From contig VZSE01002342.1 of the NCBI GenBank assembly GCA_013398275.1, positions 1,219,077 through 1,283,076 on the forward strand: DNA of 64,000 nt, read 5' to 3'. Position numbers and translations under genes: made by a program. Below, piece after piece: positions 1 to 13,856 of the stretch (position 1 is the first letter of the stretch; each line of letters begins with the position of its first letter). The notes beneath the pieces are model-generated. The model made no database searches and had not been told where the DNA came from. It saw nothing but the letters and a program-made list of their open reading frames with translations. The DNA is from Promerops cafer (Eukaryota; Chordata; Aves; Passeriformes; Nectariniidae).

Positions 1-2872
1 AGTGTCTGTTGCAATTGCACATTTGTCTACAGGCCAGTCAAGCTGAGTAGTTTCTCAGAAGTCAGAGTGGTTTAGAAAGTTATCCAAACAACAAGAACAG
101 CTTTTGTATTTACATACATATGAAAACCCATTAATGTTTCTACTGATCATATTATTTATTGCTGATTCATTCTGATCTCTCCCTCCCTCTTACCAGTGGC
201 TCTTCCCACAATTCTTTCTCTGTATTATATGCTGAAGTGAAAATTAAAGAAAGGAGGTTAACTTTGATACCGAGTGCAAGTAAGAGCTGAAACAATCTAC
301 TAGAATTAAAATCTGTTACAGCCAAGGCAAGTCAAGCAGGATGGCAGAGACACTGTGGCAACTTCTGAGCATCTAGTAGGTAACTGCATCTTAGAAAGAG
401 GCAGCAGGACTGCTCTTGGCAGAAGCTGCCCCATCTCTCGCAGGGACGATGGAGCACGGATATGCTCCACATCACAACCTGCTTGTCAGAAGCAGTTGTT
501 GGGAAGAAGAGCTGCTCATCTGTTCCTAGCAGCTGCTCTGAACTATGGTGGGGGAAGGAGGTGAGGAGGAGGGTGAACATCTGGGTCAGTAAAGTCTGAC
601 TCAGCCCATGTAGCTTGGCTTGATGTGCCCACAAACACCCCGTATCTGTTACCTTGCTCCTTTTCTTGTCACTCTCATGAAAAACAGATGTGGAATGTCT
701 CGTTATTTCGATTAGAAGTGCCACTTCTGACACAAGGCCATGGCTTAAGATGATGTGACAAACAGGAGGCAGCAAATTCCCAAGTGTTATGATGTGTGCA
801 CGCTCCTAATTAGCACTTACACGTTTTCTTCATTTCAGTTCTTGTGACAGAGCTTAGAGCTTATAAACAGCCAGACATCTAATCTACTGATTAACAACTG
901 CTTCACATATGCTAGTGTATAGTTTCTATAGGCCTCAAGAATCAGATTTGTCTCCATTATTCATTATTTAAAAGTCAAAAAGAATCAGATTACACAGAAA
1001 TCTGACAGTCTTCCATCTGTGCTTAGTTTCACAAGCCACTGCACCTTTTAGTGAATCTTCTGTTTTTAAAGAAACTGATGGTGTATTTGTAGCTTTCACC
1101 ACCATAAATTAGAAGACCTCAATGAGCTGCAAGTGTCACGCTGAACTCTCAACAGGCAGGAAGAATGCTGTTGGGAAATCAGAGGACACAGTGAAATAGC
1201 CCTTCGTGTAAGAAGAAAATGCAAAACACTTGTAGCTTCAGTATAAAGGTTTTTCTCTGGCATAACATGGAAACAGGAAAGGCAAATGATAATTGATGAA
1301 AAACATAACAAAAAAGACACAGGTTCCAGGAATTTTGCATTAGACAAATGTGATTCATAGAGCTCACATCCATGCAATGTAATCCTGGCTGCTTGGAAAC
1401 CTGAGTTTCCCCTTTGATGGGCTTCTTTAAATTCCCAGGGACTGGTGTACATTTCAAGCATTATTATAATTAACATCCACTCTTTGGAGACCAATAAGGG
1501 CTTTAGTTGCACTTTTAAACACTTGTATGTGAATACTCTTGTTAGTAATTTTTTCCGTTTCATTTAATGTGTTTTTTGCTTATGAAGTACTGATGCCTTG
1601 TTTTGTAGCCATAAAGAACTGTTCCAAGAATGATAGTTTTTTAGAAAATCTTTCATTCCAGACTTGTTGCCCTCAGAGAATTTAAACCTTCCCCCTTCCC
1701 CCTTCTGCCTTCTGTTCCCAGTTAGTGAGCTACGTAAGGTAATCAAAAAGATGCTGGACCAGAATTTCAACAACTGACATTATGTAAGGGGATGACATTT
1801 TCTTCACCTATGCTATGAACTTCACAATAAAAGTAGGCTACAACCAACTGTGAATCTATGCTAACAGAGGAATCCTTTCTACAAAATGCATGGATTTGAC
1901 TGTTTGTTTCAGTCTGACTGATATTACCCTGATTAAACCTGTCAGAAAGAAGAAGCAGCTGGCCTGATTTGACATCTTGTTATGGAAGCCCATGAAATTG
2001 TTCAGTACGTGAACAGTCTACATGCCTCCAAATGACATTCAAAATTGCACAAGTAGAATAACAGCTATAAATATGAGATAAAAGCAACAAAAGATTCTTG
2101 GCTTTCCTTTTTATGTTGAAGTTTTCTAAAAACATAGTCTGTAAACAAAAAACCCAAATAGGTTCTGGAGGGAAAATTAGGCAGAAGCTGACCAATTTTG
2201 TAGCTGAGAAAGGCATGGGTTTTTTTTCATCTGACAGTTCTGTGTTAGCACTCATTTAGTACTCCACGTGAGTCTAAACAGAGATTAATAAAAACAACAG
2301 ATACAGATCAATTTTTCCAAAACATCTGGATTTCCATATACTGGATTTAAGAAAGAAATATCTATGAGGTATAGACTACCTTCACTTGTAAACCATATCC
2401 ATGGGAAATCATTGAGTCTGCTCATCCTGAAACATGCCATCCTCTGCCTTAGGCTACTCTGGTTTGCTCCAGGGCTGAACCAGAGAGCACTGTGACTCCT
2501 TCTGAGCCAGAGGAGTCAGGATTCTGCTGGAACCCGTGCTGCCAGAGTGCAGGCTGGCATGCCTTCTGGCAGCTAGCATCACTCTGGTGGTGATCAGAGT
2601 ATACAGACGTTTGCATTGATCTATATGTTCCAAAACCTGATGGTAGCAGGCACCTCTGTGAGAGTCCATGCCTATGTTCACACTCGCCCCCACAGTAAAA
2701 CCAAGGAGATTTCAGAGGAGTAAATTCCCATCCAGCCTTGACTCCTTCCCTCTTCCAAATACACATATTGAGTGTTTGGCCCCTGCTTTGCAATGGGTGA
2801 TGAAAAAACACTGCTTGGTTTTTGCACAGTTTTGCACAGTTGCACCCCGTGGTTAAAGTGGGGATGACAAAC
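1..2872 (-). other. LNX1: LNX1 intron after the PDZ2 exon (partial)
   Basis: This is intronic sequence downstream of the exon ending at 2,873. The next coding exon should encode the last strand of PDZ2 and the start of the PDZ2-PDZ3 linker. No minus-strand frame here resembles it, so that exon lies beyond the left edge. The intron opens with donor GTTTGT, and a direct repeat of a decamer sits 32-53 bases into it. I see no other gene or recognisable mobile element. Confidence 0.75.
2820..2840. repeat. Tandem decamer beside the exon donor
   Basis: The decamer TTTGCACAGT occurs twice head to tail, about 32-53 bases downstream (in gene direction) of the donor closing the PDZ2 exon. It may be chance or a small duplication. 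Its position near a weak donor is the only reason to list it. Confidence 0.6.
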
Positions 2873-3244
2873 CTGTATCAGCTGGGCCGCGCTCTCTGGA
2901 CTGCCGTAGCGATGGTCGTGCCCGTTGATGGCCAGCACCCGGTCATTCTCCTGCAGCTGTCCATCACGGGCAGCCATGCCACCTTCCAGCAAGTTGAAAA
3001 TAAATACCCCTGGCTCATCGGCCTTGCGGACCAGCTTTATTCCCAGCTGCTCATCTGGACTGCTCTTGTTCAGCACGACGTGGAAGCTGTCATCCCTATT
3101 GCAGTGAGCATCAAGGGAAAGTCCGCTGTTTCGGCATCGGTACCTCTGCTCTCGGAGCACCGTCAGTCGGAGCACATGACAGGGCTGCTTCAGGATTGAC
3201 AGGGCATAGTTGTGAGGCACATTTTTGATGTCCATGCCATTTAC
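2873..3244 (-). CDS. LNX1: LNX1 exon: end of PDZ1 and most of PDZ2
   Basis: This 372-base exon encodes p80 residues 330-453, with both junctions in phase 0. It starts after a TTCCAG acceptor with V-N-G-M-D-I and ends CAG before GTTTGT. Residues 330 to about 361 complete PDZ1: the second helix has H340 and the last strand reads V-L-R-L-T-V. A short variable linker follows. PDZ2 starts near D380-D381-S382-F383, with carboxylate-binding loop Q395-L-G-I-K and the D-R-V-L-A-I-N-G strand near 430-437. The final PDZ2 strand must come from the next exon, outside the window. In LNX proteins the PDZ domains recruit C-terminal ligands that the RING can then ubiquitinate. The sequence is very close to human LNX1 as I remember it. 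If the donor were skipped, the frame would stay open about 65 codons to a stop near 2,680. Confidence 0.95.
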
Positions 3245-4837
3245 CTGGAATAGAGAAGTGTAAATCAGCAGCAGAAAGATGGTCTATTCTGAGTTGGCAC
3301 TGAGGAGGGCAGATCTATATAGGCAAATGTCTTCATATGAAGTGACATGTGCTATTTCAAACTGTGTCACATAGGAGGCCAAGTTTGCGGTGCAGAACAA
3401 TCTTCCCCCCAAGGAAAGGATGTGCTGCACAGACAGTTTCTGTCCTTTTTTCTTCCCCTTTCTCCCTGATAGTCTCCAGATATACATGTTAGTTATCATC
3501 TTTCTTACTGCTCTTTCCCAAGCTTCAATATCCTTTCATATATCTTAGTGATATTTCACAGGCTTCTGATATCAAATTGCCTTGCCAACCTTTCCTTTCA
3601 CTCCCACTGTTTTCCTACTCTTTCTTTTCTTTATCTCCTAGCTGTTCTCAGTACAGTAAAAAACATTTTTCTTCACTAATGAATCTCTAATTACAAAAAA
3701 GGAAAGAGCCTCAAGCAGAAGTTTAAATGCCCTGGATATTTACTAACAATTATGCTGATTTACCACACCAGAGAATCAGACTTTCCTTTTTTTCTCAATG
3801 TTTTCCAGGTAAGATTTAATTCGGATGACAGTAAAACTGTGTAACTACCACTTTTTAAATTTGGCTGAGGAAATGAAAGAGGAAAAAAGAGTTTCCACTC
3901 AATCCCATCATGTTCACATATGTAAGAGTGACTAGGCATCATACTTCGTATTGCTAAATGAAAACCAGTTGCAAGATTGTATTTCATCACTGGCTAGAAA
4001 ACCTGAATCAGACAAGATATTTCCATGTAGCTTTACATTGCACAGGTTGAACCATTTAAATATTAAGAAACACCTCCAAAATGCAAGAGAAATACTCCCC
4101 AGCATGGACAAAAGCATTTGGCTGGTGTTTGCTTTTGCAGATTTCCTATGTGTGCACAACAGGGCTGTTCTGCTGCAGTCTGGTGGGGCGGACTGCACTC
4201 AGAAAGACACAGCTCAAATAACTTTAAGTTGCTACCTTGGGTATCACAAACAGCATGGGCTGCACCAGGATGGGGCTGAAATTCACAGGAATCCTTGGTA
4301 AATCCTGGGCAGTCAGCCATGGCTGGGAAGAGCCAGGCTGGGCCCATCCATGCTACAGTCACAGCTTCATTGTGCAGTCTGGATGTGCCCTGCAGGGACA
4401 GCTTTGTCTTAGTGGTGCCATTAACTCTGCTGCTCTGTGCTGGCACCAGGACAAAAAGGCTCCCTGAAACACACAGCTGGGTGGTGGATGCTTATCCAGC
4501 TGCCACTGGGAACCACCATCCAGCAGCATTTTTATTCACTGCTAGAGTGAAGTATGGCCACATCGTGATCCTGGGAAATCCCTTTGGCCAAGTCTGTCTG
4601 ACATAAAGCAGAAGGCATGGCACAACCTTGGCATGACTCAAGTGTCCTCAGCTTTGAGGGTGGGGGTTGCTGACCACTGGGGTCAGCAAAAGCTAGGAAA
4701 TCATAGTGCCTTACAGGTGGTGCTCTGAACTTTAGAACATCTTTTTGCATGCAACATTGCAAATCTCATCATGATCGACTTAAACCATCTTATTCTTTGT
4801 CAGGGTATTTTTATCTCATACCTCCACAGTACTGTAC
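3245..4837 (-). other. LNX1: LNX1 intron between the two PDZ1 exons
   Basis: This 1.6-kb intron has a GTACAG donor after AAG at 4,838 and a TTCCAG acceptor before 3,244. It interrupts PDZ1 just before the V-N-G motif. I see no embedded gene; open frames on either strand are short and match no family I recognise. Confidence 0.85.
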
Positions 4838-5040
4838 CTTTAGTATCATGTCTCCAGGCAGCAATCTTCCATCTCTGGCAATTACCCCATCTCGATAAAT
4901 ATGCTGTATAATAATGTGAACCAAAGGGGTCTCACTGCCTCCCACAATCCTAATGGCCAGATTTTCATGGGGATCGGTACGGCTGATCTTAATGCAGGTA
5001 ATTTCCCCATCTGGAATCAGGTGATACAACCTGGGAAAAC
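4838..5040 (-). CDS. LNX1: LNX1 exon: first half of PDZ1
   Basis: This 203-base exon encodes p80 residues 262 (split codon) to 329. The acceptor is CATTTCCAG. The split codon G|GT gives G262, followed by F-P-R-L-Y-H-L-I-P-D-G-E-I-T, a stretch typical of LNX1 just before PDZ1. The carboxylate-binding loop is L289-A-I-R in place of the canonical GLGF, followed by I-V-G-G. The I-Y-R-D-G-V-I-A-R-D-G-R-L-L-P-G-D segment is the usual PDZ core before the N-G turn in the next exon. The exon ends AAG before GTACAG, in phase 0. PDZ1 of LNX proteins takes part in substrate and partner binding; that role comes from family knowledge. Confidence 0.95.
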
Positions 5041-8000
5041 CTGGAAATGCATATTGTAAGGTATTTATTTGACAACACAACTTTGTTTTGTTGAAACATG
5101 CACTGCACAACCTCAAGTACCTGCCAGTTAGTCAAGCTAGGTTTTATGCATGGATGTGATTTATACCAAGTGGGAAGGAAAGGATAGGTAAGCTTGCTGA
5201 ATGGACTTGAAGGGATCTTTTTACAATTAATATATTCAAACTTCCTTTTTCCCCAGCAAAATACAGCCTTAAACCTTTGATGTAATCCGGACAGATTAAA
5301 TGTACTTAGAGTTATACATGTTAGTATTTTAAGGGAATAAAATACATTTTTGGTCACCAGAGACACCTCAGAACCAGGCCACAGTTTCTTGCTGGCCCTA
5401 GAACAGATAGGCATGGGCACCTCAACAAACATCCATCCCTGCTCTGCTGGGTTGTAAACCCTATCTCACTGGTAGCATCCCAGGCTGCCCTGTTTTCTCC
5501 CTTTTTGGTGTCACAGTGGAGGACTGGGATCCTGTCTTGTGACATCCAAGGAAGCCTTTTATTTACCTTTAGCTACCAGAAAGACAACATTTTCTGGACA
5601 AACCAAAGCACATGGTAGTTTCCCTACCAGACCCCTCTCCTCTCATCACTGCTTGAACTCTAGGAAGTAGGAATGAGTGGCTCTTACTGTGATGTGTCTA
5701 TTAGAACCACAGTATGCTCGAAGTATCTGGAGGGAAAGATCTCTGCTGGCCCTGGCAATCTGGCTGTGGGGAGGAGGGACTAATGGTGGGCAAAGGTCCT
5801 TTTTGTATTTATAATGCACTGGATAAGAGTATCGTCTTCCAAACCCTACTTTTCAACTGGCATGTCTGATTTCACAGCATGTCACTAATACTTTCTTTCC
5901 TTCTAGGTCTAATCAAAATTTTAATCCATATTCAGCAGTGAGCAAAGTTGAAGTAAAAGCAGCAGTGAATTTTCCAGCACAGGCATAGCAGCCTTCAATT
6001 ATTTTGAATCCTCCAAAGCTGAGAGAAAGCATTTAAACTTTTTGCATGTGAGTCCAATCCAGTAGTTATATGACAAACCTGTAAGTCAAAAAATTAACTG
6101 CTAATATTTTTTCAATAACCTATTTTAGAAATGAAAGTACAGTGGGTGTTAATGAATAGTGGCTAAGTGTAAAATTAAACTTAATAGACCAGAATCTGAG
6201 ATAGAATAAATATTTGCTACTACAGAATTAGTAGGCAACAAACCAGCAAGGCACCAAAACCTTTTGAGAGAGAGCAAGGGGAAAGAAAGAACAGGAAAAA
6301 AAATATTGAGAAACACCATGTTGCATCCCTTACCACTTCTTTGATCATATGCTCTTCAGGGTTGGAAGCTGTCCTCCTCCATGTCTGTAAAAAGCACCTA
6401 CCAGTAGCACAGACTTCGACTTTGTGGTTTTACACAGACTTGACAGGCAATAAAAGTCTGCCTAGATAACTACACAGCCTTCGCCAACCTAGTACTCAAC
6501 TATTCATTTACCAACATAATACTCAACCATTTATTCTTGTAACAGCATTTCTGTGCTAATACATGTTTACTTCAGTTTTGCAGGCAACTTTAAAGTTTCA
6601 GGAATGGATGGTGCTTCATTTCCCCCATGCTCCTCTACTTTCTAAACGTTATTTGCTCAGCTTATAATTTGCTCAGTTCTCTCTAGCCTGAAGGATGGAT
6701 TCACTTGATCTAAATCCAGGCCTCAAATGCACAGTTTGATGATCTACTTGCTCTGACTTCCTTTGTAGTGCACAGGCACCCAAAGAGAGTGATTCCCATG
6801 CTAAATCACCCCTGAGGGTGCCAAATGTTCTCCACTGCTGTGTAAGAAAAGTGGCAATTAACTCTGGCATCTCAGTGGGGTGTTTGAAGTCAGACAATAC
6901 AAATACTCCTCAAAAATCACCAATGGCCTGATCCCTGCATCAGAATAAGCATGCACATTTCACACTCTCAATGTGGCTATAAGGGTAGTTATGTGTAAAA
7001 ATACAGATGAAAATCAGGACACCTAGATCTTCCCCGCATGCAAATAAATTAATATACATGTATATATTGAAGACTACCAAAACAGTGCTATAATAGACCT
7101 ACCTCTATTATGACGACTCACTCCACATCTTAACAAACTATGCTTTTTGACACTGATTACCATAGCTCATTTTAAAAACTCTTCTAAAGGAATTATCCAG
7201 TTACATTTCTTGTCCATGGAGAATTGTGGACTGAACAAGCTACTGACACTCATGTTATTTCAACCTGTAATTATCCCAGAGGAAAATCAGGGCAACATAG
7301 CAGTGAACAAGTCTCTACACTTGTACAAGACTTACCTACATCTTTACATACATATAAACATAAATAGATTTCTTTGCATTTTGAACAATGCCTTACCTGG
7401 TTTAAGTCTTGCAGTGGTACTTGGCTGATTTCAATATGACTTTATGCAGATTATTTTAGAGGAATTTTTAGTGTCTAATTTCCTTCTAAAATGTGCGGTC
7501 TACAACAACCCAAATCTTTCCAAGATGTTTTTCTTTTACCAGACTGCAAGTCTCTAATGCCACCCTTTCATATTTAGCAGGCTGTACTGCCTCACTTCCT
7601 GTCTTCACTTGATTTGTGTTCTTTATCAAATATATGTAATAAACAGAAATATTTTCTCCTCAGTTGGGCTAAGCAACCAAAATAATTCCTCTATGATCCA
7701 TTAATTTCTGCTCTCTTAATTGAAGACTTGCCTCTTCTTTTCATCCCAGACATCTACATGGACATTTGTATTCTCAACAACCTAGACTGTTGTAAGTAAA
7801 AGGCCAATGCCTATTTTGATAAACTAACAGTAAGTGTGGCAATCCAAATATATAAAGTACACAAATACACTTTTTTAAAATAAGAAAATTCATAATTGCT
7901 TTTTCACCAAAAAGTCTGCATACATTGGGTGCAGTTTGATGAAAACTTACTATGCATATTTCATGATGATGACATGATGCCATGTCTAGAAAGCTATGTC

Positions 8001-9685
8001 TTCAAATTGAATTTTTAGTGTATAGACCATACCCAGAAAAGGTGGACCCTGCTTCAGCACCTTGTTGCATACAATGACTGGGGCCTCAGGAGCCCAATTG
8101 AAGGAACCCCAAATGAGTTGAGGGCTTGTACCATTCAGACATATATACACGTTCTGTTGTGAGGCTGGAGTATCATTTTTCACAGGCTCCATTTTCCAGC
8201 CCTTACACTCTTATTTAAAATTCTTCATTTTCTTTGGTCAGGTTTTCCAAAGCAGGAAAACCCAGGAGTGTTGCATACCTTTCTTTACCATTTTATATTT
8301 CCAGTCCTTAAAAAACGAAGAGCTGCTGAATCTAGAAAGAAGGAAACTTTCTGTCTTGTTTTTGGTGATTCTTCCAGGTTTTCCCACAGAGTGTTGTGTT
8401 TTTGTCACAGGGGGTTGTATGGAGCATTCTGAATCTGTCAATATAATAAAATGTCACCTGCATTCAGAAAGATTGTGTGGGCTTTTTTCTCAAGCAGTAT
8501 TCTCTTAATATTAGTGTGCAATTTTATTGATTTTTTCACACATTACTTTATGGTAAACAACATAGGAGAGACCAGCTTTGCACAGTGAACTCCACTTATC
8601 TGGCACAATGTGGGACACTGAGCATTCGTTAGTGTAGTGGCCATGACAGAGTATTACAAAATTTTAAGTATGCTTACTATTTTTTCCCAACAGTTTATAA
8701 TATTTAATGGTAGTGTTCCTTCAGTGCTCAGGTTTCTGCTGACTTCTGTGCATTTCATGCTTCTTCCAACAGTGCTGCCACAAGGGTGGCTTCTGCCTTC
8801 ATTCCCGGGGTTCAGTGTGACAATGTGCAATGTTTGCTGTGACTCTTGAGTTCAGATTAATCAAAGGTCACTGTAAACAAAACTTGTATCTGTGGTTACA
8901 AGTCCTCATTTAGATCAGGCAGCCTGACTAATGTGCCAGCTCACCCCCGCAAACAGGACCATCTGCAGGAGCACACACTCATGCTTCCCAGCATCTGGAC
9001 ACCAGCATTTAAATGAAGCTTGTGTAACCTAGTCTTAGAGAACTAATGTGTCTGTGAGTGTCACATGCCCTTTATTCTGCAAATTTTCCTTCCCAATAGA
9101 TTTTCATTTATCATGCCATTCTCCCAAAGGTTTGCCATCATTTTGATTTAATGTCTCTATTAATTGTCCAGTGATGCTTCTGCAGTGGAGAGGCAGGTAG
9201 AAGGTGATGCCAGTTCTAATATCTCTTCTTGCTTCTGGACATTCCTCTCACCAAAGGAGTCCCAAAAGAACTAAAATGAAACTGTTGCTGAGTTGACTGT
9301 GTCTCTAAACAGTTGTGACTCTTATTTACAGCAGGCAAATTTATCAGTCTGCAGTAGAGGAAATGCTACAGAGACAATCTCTTTCTCTGGGAAATTGCCT
9401 GGCTCTTGGTTCCAGAGCAGAGTACTTTGAACCAGTTCTGTAACAGCTGTTTTGGGAAATCAGAATGGCAACTGAATCAAATCTGAGAAAAATAGGAACG
9501 GTGTGGGATTTCTGTGGGGTGCAGCCTTCCTGATACAGAAGTTGGGCTGCACTGTCTTGTCCTGGGGCTGGATAAACCACTTTTTTTTGGCACACAGAGC
9601 TCCTTAATGCCATGAAATGGTTAATACCATCTATGTTTCACTTACCTTCTTTTTCTTCACATACTTTTCCAAACACTGAAGTATT

Positions 9686-9745
9686 TATAATAATATATAT
9701 ATAATATATATCTATCTATTATAAATATGTATGTGTATATATATC
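9686..9745. repeat. AT-rich low-complexity tract
   Basis: The stretch is dominated by ATATAT and TATCTA steps, with only a few G or C bases. It is simple-sequence DNA inside the intron. The TATA-like words in it have no associated gene start. Confidence 0.7.
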
Positions 9746-12700
9746 TCTCAAAAATATAACAAGGTTCACACTGAGCAGTGCAAGAGGGAAGCCTGTTCAG
9801 TGGTTCTGCCAATGCCTGCTGGGGCTGCCTTGGTCTTGACTGCTGCAAAGCAATAAGAGATGGTAGAACTGCATCCACTATGAGACAGAGTTTGACTTTG
9901 AAAAACATTTGCCATCCTCAAGCAATCCTAAATTAAATTTCTTTTACAATGGCTTGACTGCGAAATGAAATCAATGAACATTTTTGAAAGTCAAAAACAC
10001 AGCTCATTTACTCTAAAACTGTAAGGAAGTTTTTTCAATTGTATCTGCAAATTCATTGCTCCTAAAACATTAGCTGGTTTACAGCTTGTATTTGTAGATC
10101 AGTTGGAGTAAAGAGTATATGTATCTATAGTCTTTCTTGGAACTGAATTTAAGGTGTAAAGCCAAACAAAGAGCACAGTGATACATATAAGCATAGCAAA
10201 GCTGAAGCACTCTTTGCTTAGAGATATTTTATCATTTAAGTAGGTTATCAAGGTCATTTACACTAGTAGATCTACTCAGAAGATATTACATCTTAAATGC
10301 ATCAGTGCCTTAAGCATGTCCCTGTCACCTTCCCTCATGTCTCAGAATGAAACTCTTTCTTTTGAACTTTCTAAACTTCTACTTCAGACCTGGAAAGCTA
10401 TTTGTAGCTGTAAATGCTGTTAATGAAATTGCTCTCGGATAAATATCACAAGCTTGGGTGCTGCCTACTGACAAATATTTCTTTGCATGGGATTTTACAA
10501 ATTACAAAGTATTAAAAATGAGAAAATCTTAACAGCTCCTTCTCCCAAAATATTTTCTCATTAGTGTTTGTACTTTTCATTCACCTCTAACATTTTCTTT
10601 GGTTTGGACATTTAACAATACTCTAGTGAACATATCACAAAAACAGAGAAACAAAGAAAGCCAATTTAAATTTAAATCCAAAATGAGCACATATAAAATT
10701 GTTTAAACAAATCAAACCACAGGATATAAACATAAATTGTGAAGTAATCTCCACAGTTCAGGATGGCTACTAGCTCCAGGTATAAGATTACATTAGACTT
10801 TAACTATTTCTCTGCTGTAATTATAACAGAAACACATTTGATATTATACATCATATTTTACAATGTCCCTGGGTGTCAAAGAATTTTCCAAAACCAGTAC
10901 TAGATTTAGCTTCTGGTTAGGAAGAATTTGAATGTTTTTTCTCCCTCATCAGAAACCATTATTTTGTCTTGTACCCTCACAATCATATTGCAACTGAGCC
11001 CTGGCTCAACAAACATAGCAGCTTCAGATTAAAGGCACCTACACACTCTTCATGAAGGGTTGCTGAAGGCTAATACATGGCTACTTGTTGTGGTGCTCAT
11101 TCTCAGAGGTCCTTTGACCAAAATACAGGCAAAACAGATTAAACAGAGACATGTGAATCAGGATGGGGGTATTCTGAAAACTGGAGTCAGATGAATTGTA
11201 CATTGAGCTTTGCCAGATGATCTTACCACTACTTTATCAAGAAGAGGTTATCAGCAAGAAGGGGCTTATATCAATCTGTGCTCACTGTGAGGCTGGTATA
11301 GTCTCAGCTTTATTCTGCTCATGCACTGACTAAACCTGGTGAGGAAAGTGGTCACCAGACAGTTGGTGAAGTGCTGCCTGCTCTTCTGGGGCAATGAGTC
11401 ATGGCTGAGTTCTGTTCTCAGATGGTCCCAGACACAAACTTGTAAAACTTTGGGCAAGGCAGCAGCAGCTTTCCCATTTGGTGTGGGGACCTCTGAAGTC
11501 AGGAACCACCTCATTCACCCCCACAGGAGCACCTCCATACCCAGGAGAGTGGCATGGCAATGGTGAGACGGACATGCAGGGTTCCCTTTCTTCAATAGGC
11601 AAGACTTCTAGTGACCACAGGGCAGAGCATGCAGAGGCTATCCCTAAAGACTGAGCAACAGCTCTAATCAGAAGTCTAGCTGCAGACTGCTCAGAGCAGC
11701 TGAGGTTCAAAGGAAGTAAATAAAAGATGAAAACATACAGAACTGGAGAAAAAACCAGCCCCCAGCTGGCAGGATGATGATAACTGCTACAGAAAGAAGT
11801 ACATTCATTTCTTCCTCCAAGAAGAAGAAAGAGAAAGTGTTTGAGATGCCATTACACAAAGTACCTCTTGCAAAGGACTGAATAGAAATCTTTGTTCAAG
11901 CTGTATTTGTATTGCTTCAAGTTACTTGCTTGCATTTCTTAAAGATCAAATTCCAGAACTGTGTAATCAAAATGCATTCTTTGCAAATGTAATTAATAAA
12001 GTAATTTAGGTACCCAGCTTCTGTGATCTCATACTTAAGAGGAACTGCTTATTAAGTAATTATACGCCTACCTGGTTTTTCCAGTGCAGCAGAATACATT
12101 TGGAAGTTTACAGGCGTGCTTGGTGCAGAGGAATGAAACCACAAGCAGAGCCAAGGAGAGAATGACAATCCTGACGCTGTCAGTGGGACCCTGGAGTGAT
12201 TGCCATTATATATCCCTTACTGAGACAACAATGCTTTTCATTTGCTGGAAATGTAAAGGCCAGTGACATCTTCACACTTTTCTGCTAACTTCTGCTAACA
12301 TCTGGACTGCACTGGGCTACTGGATAGGTGCTGTTGACATCCAGATTATTCGCACATTCTGGACATGAAGCCAATATTTTAGTGGAACTATTACTAATGT
12401 CAGCTATATGTCTAGGTAGAAAATGGTCTGTATCTCATCCTGAAGAGATGTCTTTTGAAAAATATGAACATGAGGCATGGAGAATTTCACTCATTCTAAA
12501 AAAGGCAAGCTTTTGCTCACAGTAGATTGAAGAGTTGCTACGGAATGAGAAATATCTCTGCCTGCTCAAACAGAGATTAAACAACTTACATGTAAAATTT
12601 TACTTGGGGAAAAAAATTAAATATTATTTTTAATAATGAAAAGTATTTAAGAATATTTTAAAATATAGTAAAATTATTCATGATGTTTCCAGGTCAAGGA

Positions 12701-13369
12701 GTATATTCACATCCCTTTTATGGAGAAGGTTCACAATTTTGAATTACCAGGTTTTATTTCAGCTCTATCAGCAGGTATGTGAAGTAGGAGAGTAAGTACC
12801 AAGAACACAGTAACATAGAGAAACTCTCCTGAAGGAATGGGCAAATAAAGCAGAAGAATATTGAACATAGTTCTTCAATTCACCACTATTCACAATGGTA
12901 TCACAATGATGCCTGAAAGTAGCATTTGACAGCCTTTTGTGCTTATTTTGTGTGTGTTTCAGTGAGAACTTGAATACAGAGCAAAAGGAAGTTGGATGTT
13001 TTGTATTCTTAAAGCCTGCCTCCTGAACATTTGATCTGGGAAGAGACATGAGGTGCTGAGGCATCAAGCAAAGGAATAATAAGCTGAGTGAAGACCTTGA
13101 TTAAGACATTGATTCCCACTCTATCATCACTTCCTCTTGATGCATGAATGTCATTGTTGGTTTCATAATTATGGTCCAAACTGATTAGTAACATTTGCTT
13201 ATTGCTTTGAGAATGCCAAATGTTAAGTGTTACTACCTGCCAGACCCCTCATCCCTGACATACAGCAGACAAACTTGCCTCTCCCTGCTGTTTAAGAGCA
13301 GAGCATTCTTACCTCATCACCTGCCTGGCTGAGGTAATAAAGGAGCCCACAGAAATGCTGGAATAATTA

Positions 13370-13585
13370 CAGTACTTTGCACTTTCATACCATCCTCCCA
13401 CTGGGAATTTCCAGTGCTTCATAAACATTAGGCAAAACTCATTAAGTTCTTCTAAAGTCTGATTATTGTGATCCATTTGCTTTAGAGGGACAGGCACATG
13501 CTGATGAAGAGACTTGAACAAAATTACAGAGCACATCAATGACAGCTCCAGTAATAGATCCCAGATGCCCAGATCCCACATCCCG
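13370..13585 (-). repeat. Possible ancient LINE/SINE relic
   Basis: Read on the plus strand, this resembles the conserved 3' region of old amniote retroposons: a GTGCTTCATAAACATTA-like segment, then later ATCAATGACAGCTCCAGTAATAG and CCCAGATGCCCAGATCCC. These recall patterns in MIR/L3/CR1-type elements. The resemblance is from memory and diverged, so family and orientation are uncertain. Confidence 0.35.
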
Positions 13586-13856
13586 TGGGCTAGATACTGG
13601 GCTAGCTATAGCATGCAGGCTGTTACCAGAACAGCCCTACGTGAGGTCCCACACACCCCAGCAATATTCTTGCCTGCCAGTCAGTAACATCTTTTGAAAG
13701 AAGAAAATAAGGAGAGATTGTGTTTTCTGGTTTGTTTGTTTTAATCACGCACAGCCCACCACATGAAAGGCACGTCAGTCATGGATATCCAGTTCCCATG
13801 TGCATAGGGCTCCCTACCCCATTTTAAGTGATAACACAAGATGAACGAAACATTAC

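Larger units (their letters stand above)
5041..13856 (-). other. LNX1: LNX1 intron between linker and PDZ1 exons
   Basis: An 8.8-kb intron between donor GTAATG (below 13,857) and acceptor CATTTCCAG (above 5,040). It contains an AT-rich TATA-type stretch near 9,690-9,740 and a possible old retroposon relic near 13,370-13,585. I found no coding sequence; open frames on both strands are under about 105 codons and match no family I recognise. Confidence 0.8.

Noticed and set aside
2454..2811. Minus-strand open frames near 2,450-2,810 as the next LNX1 exon
   Set aside because: The translations do not match the expected end of PDZ2 or the PDZ2-PDZ3 linker; part is only read-through of the PDZ2 exon donor.
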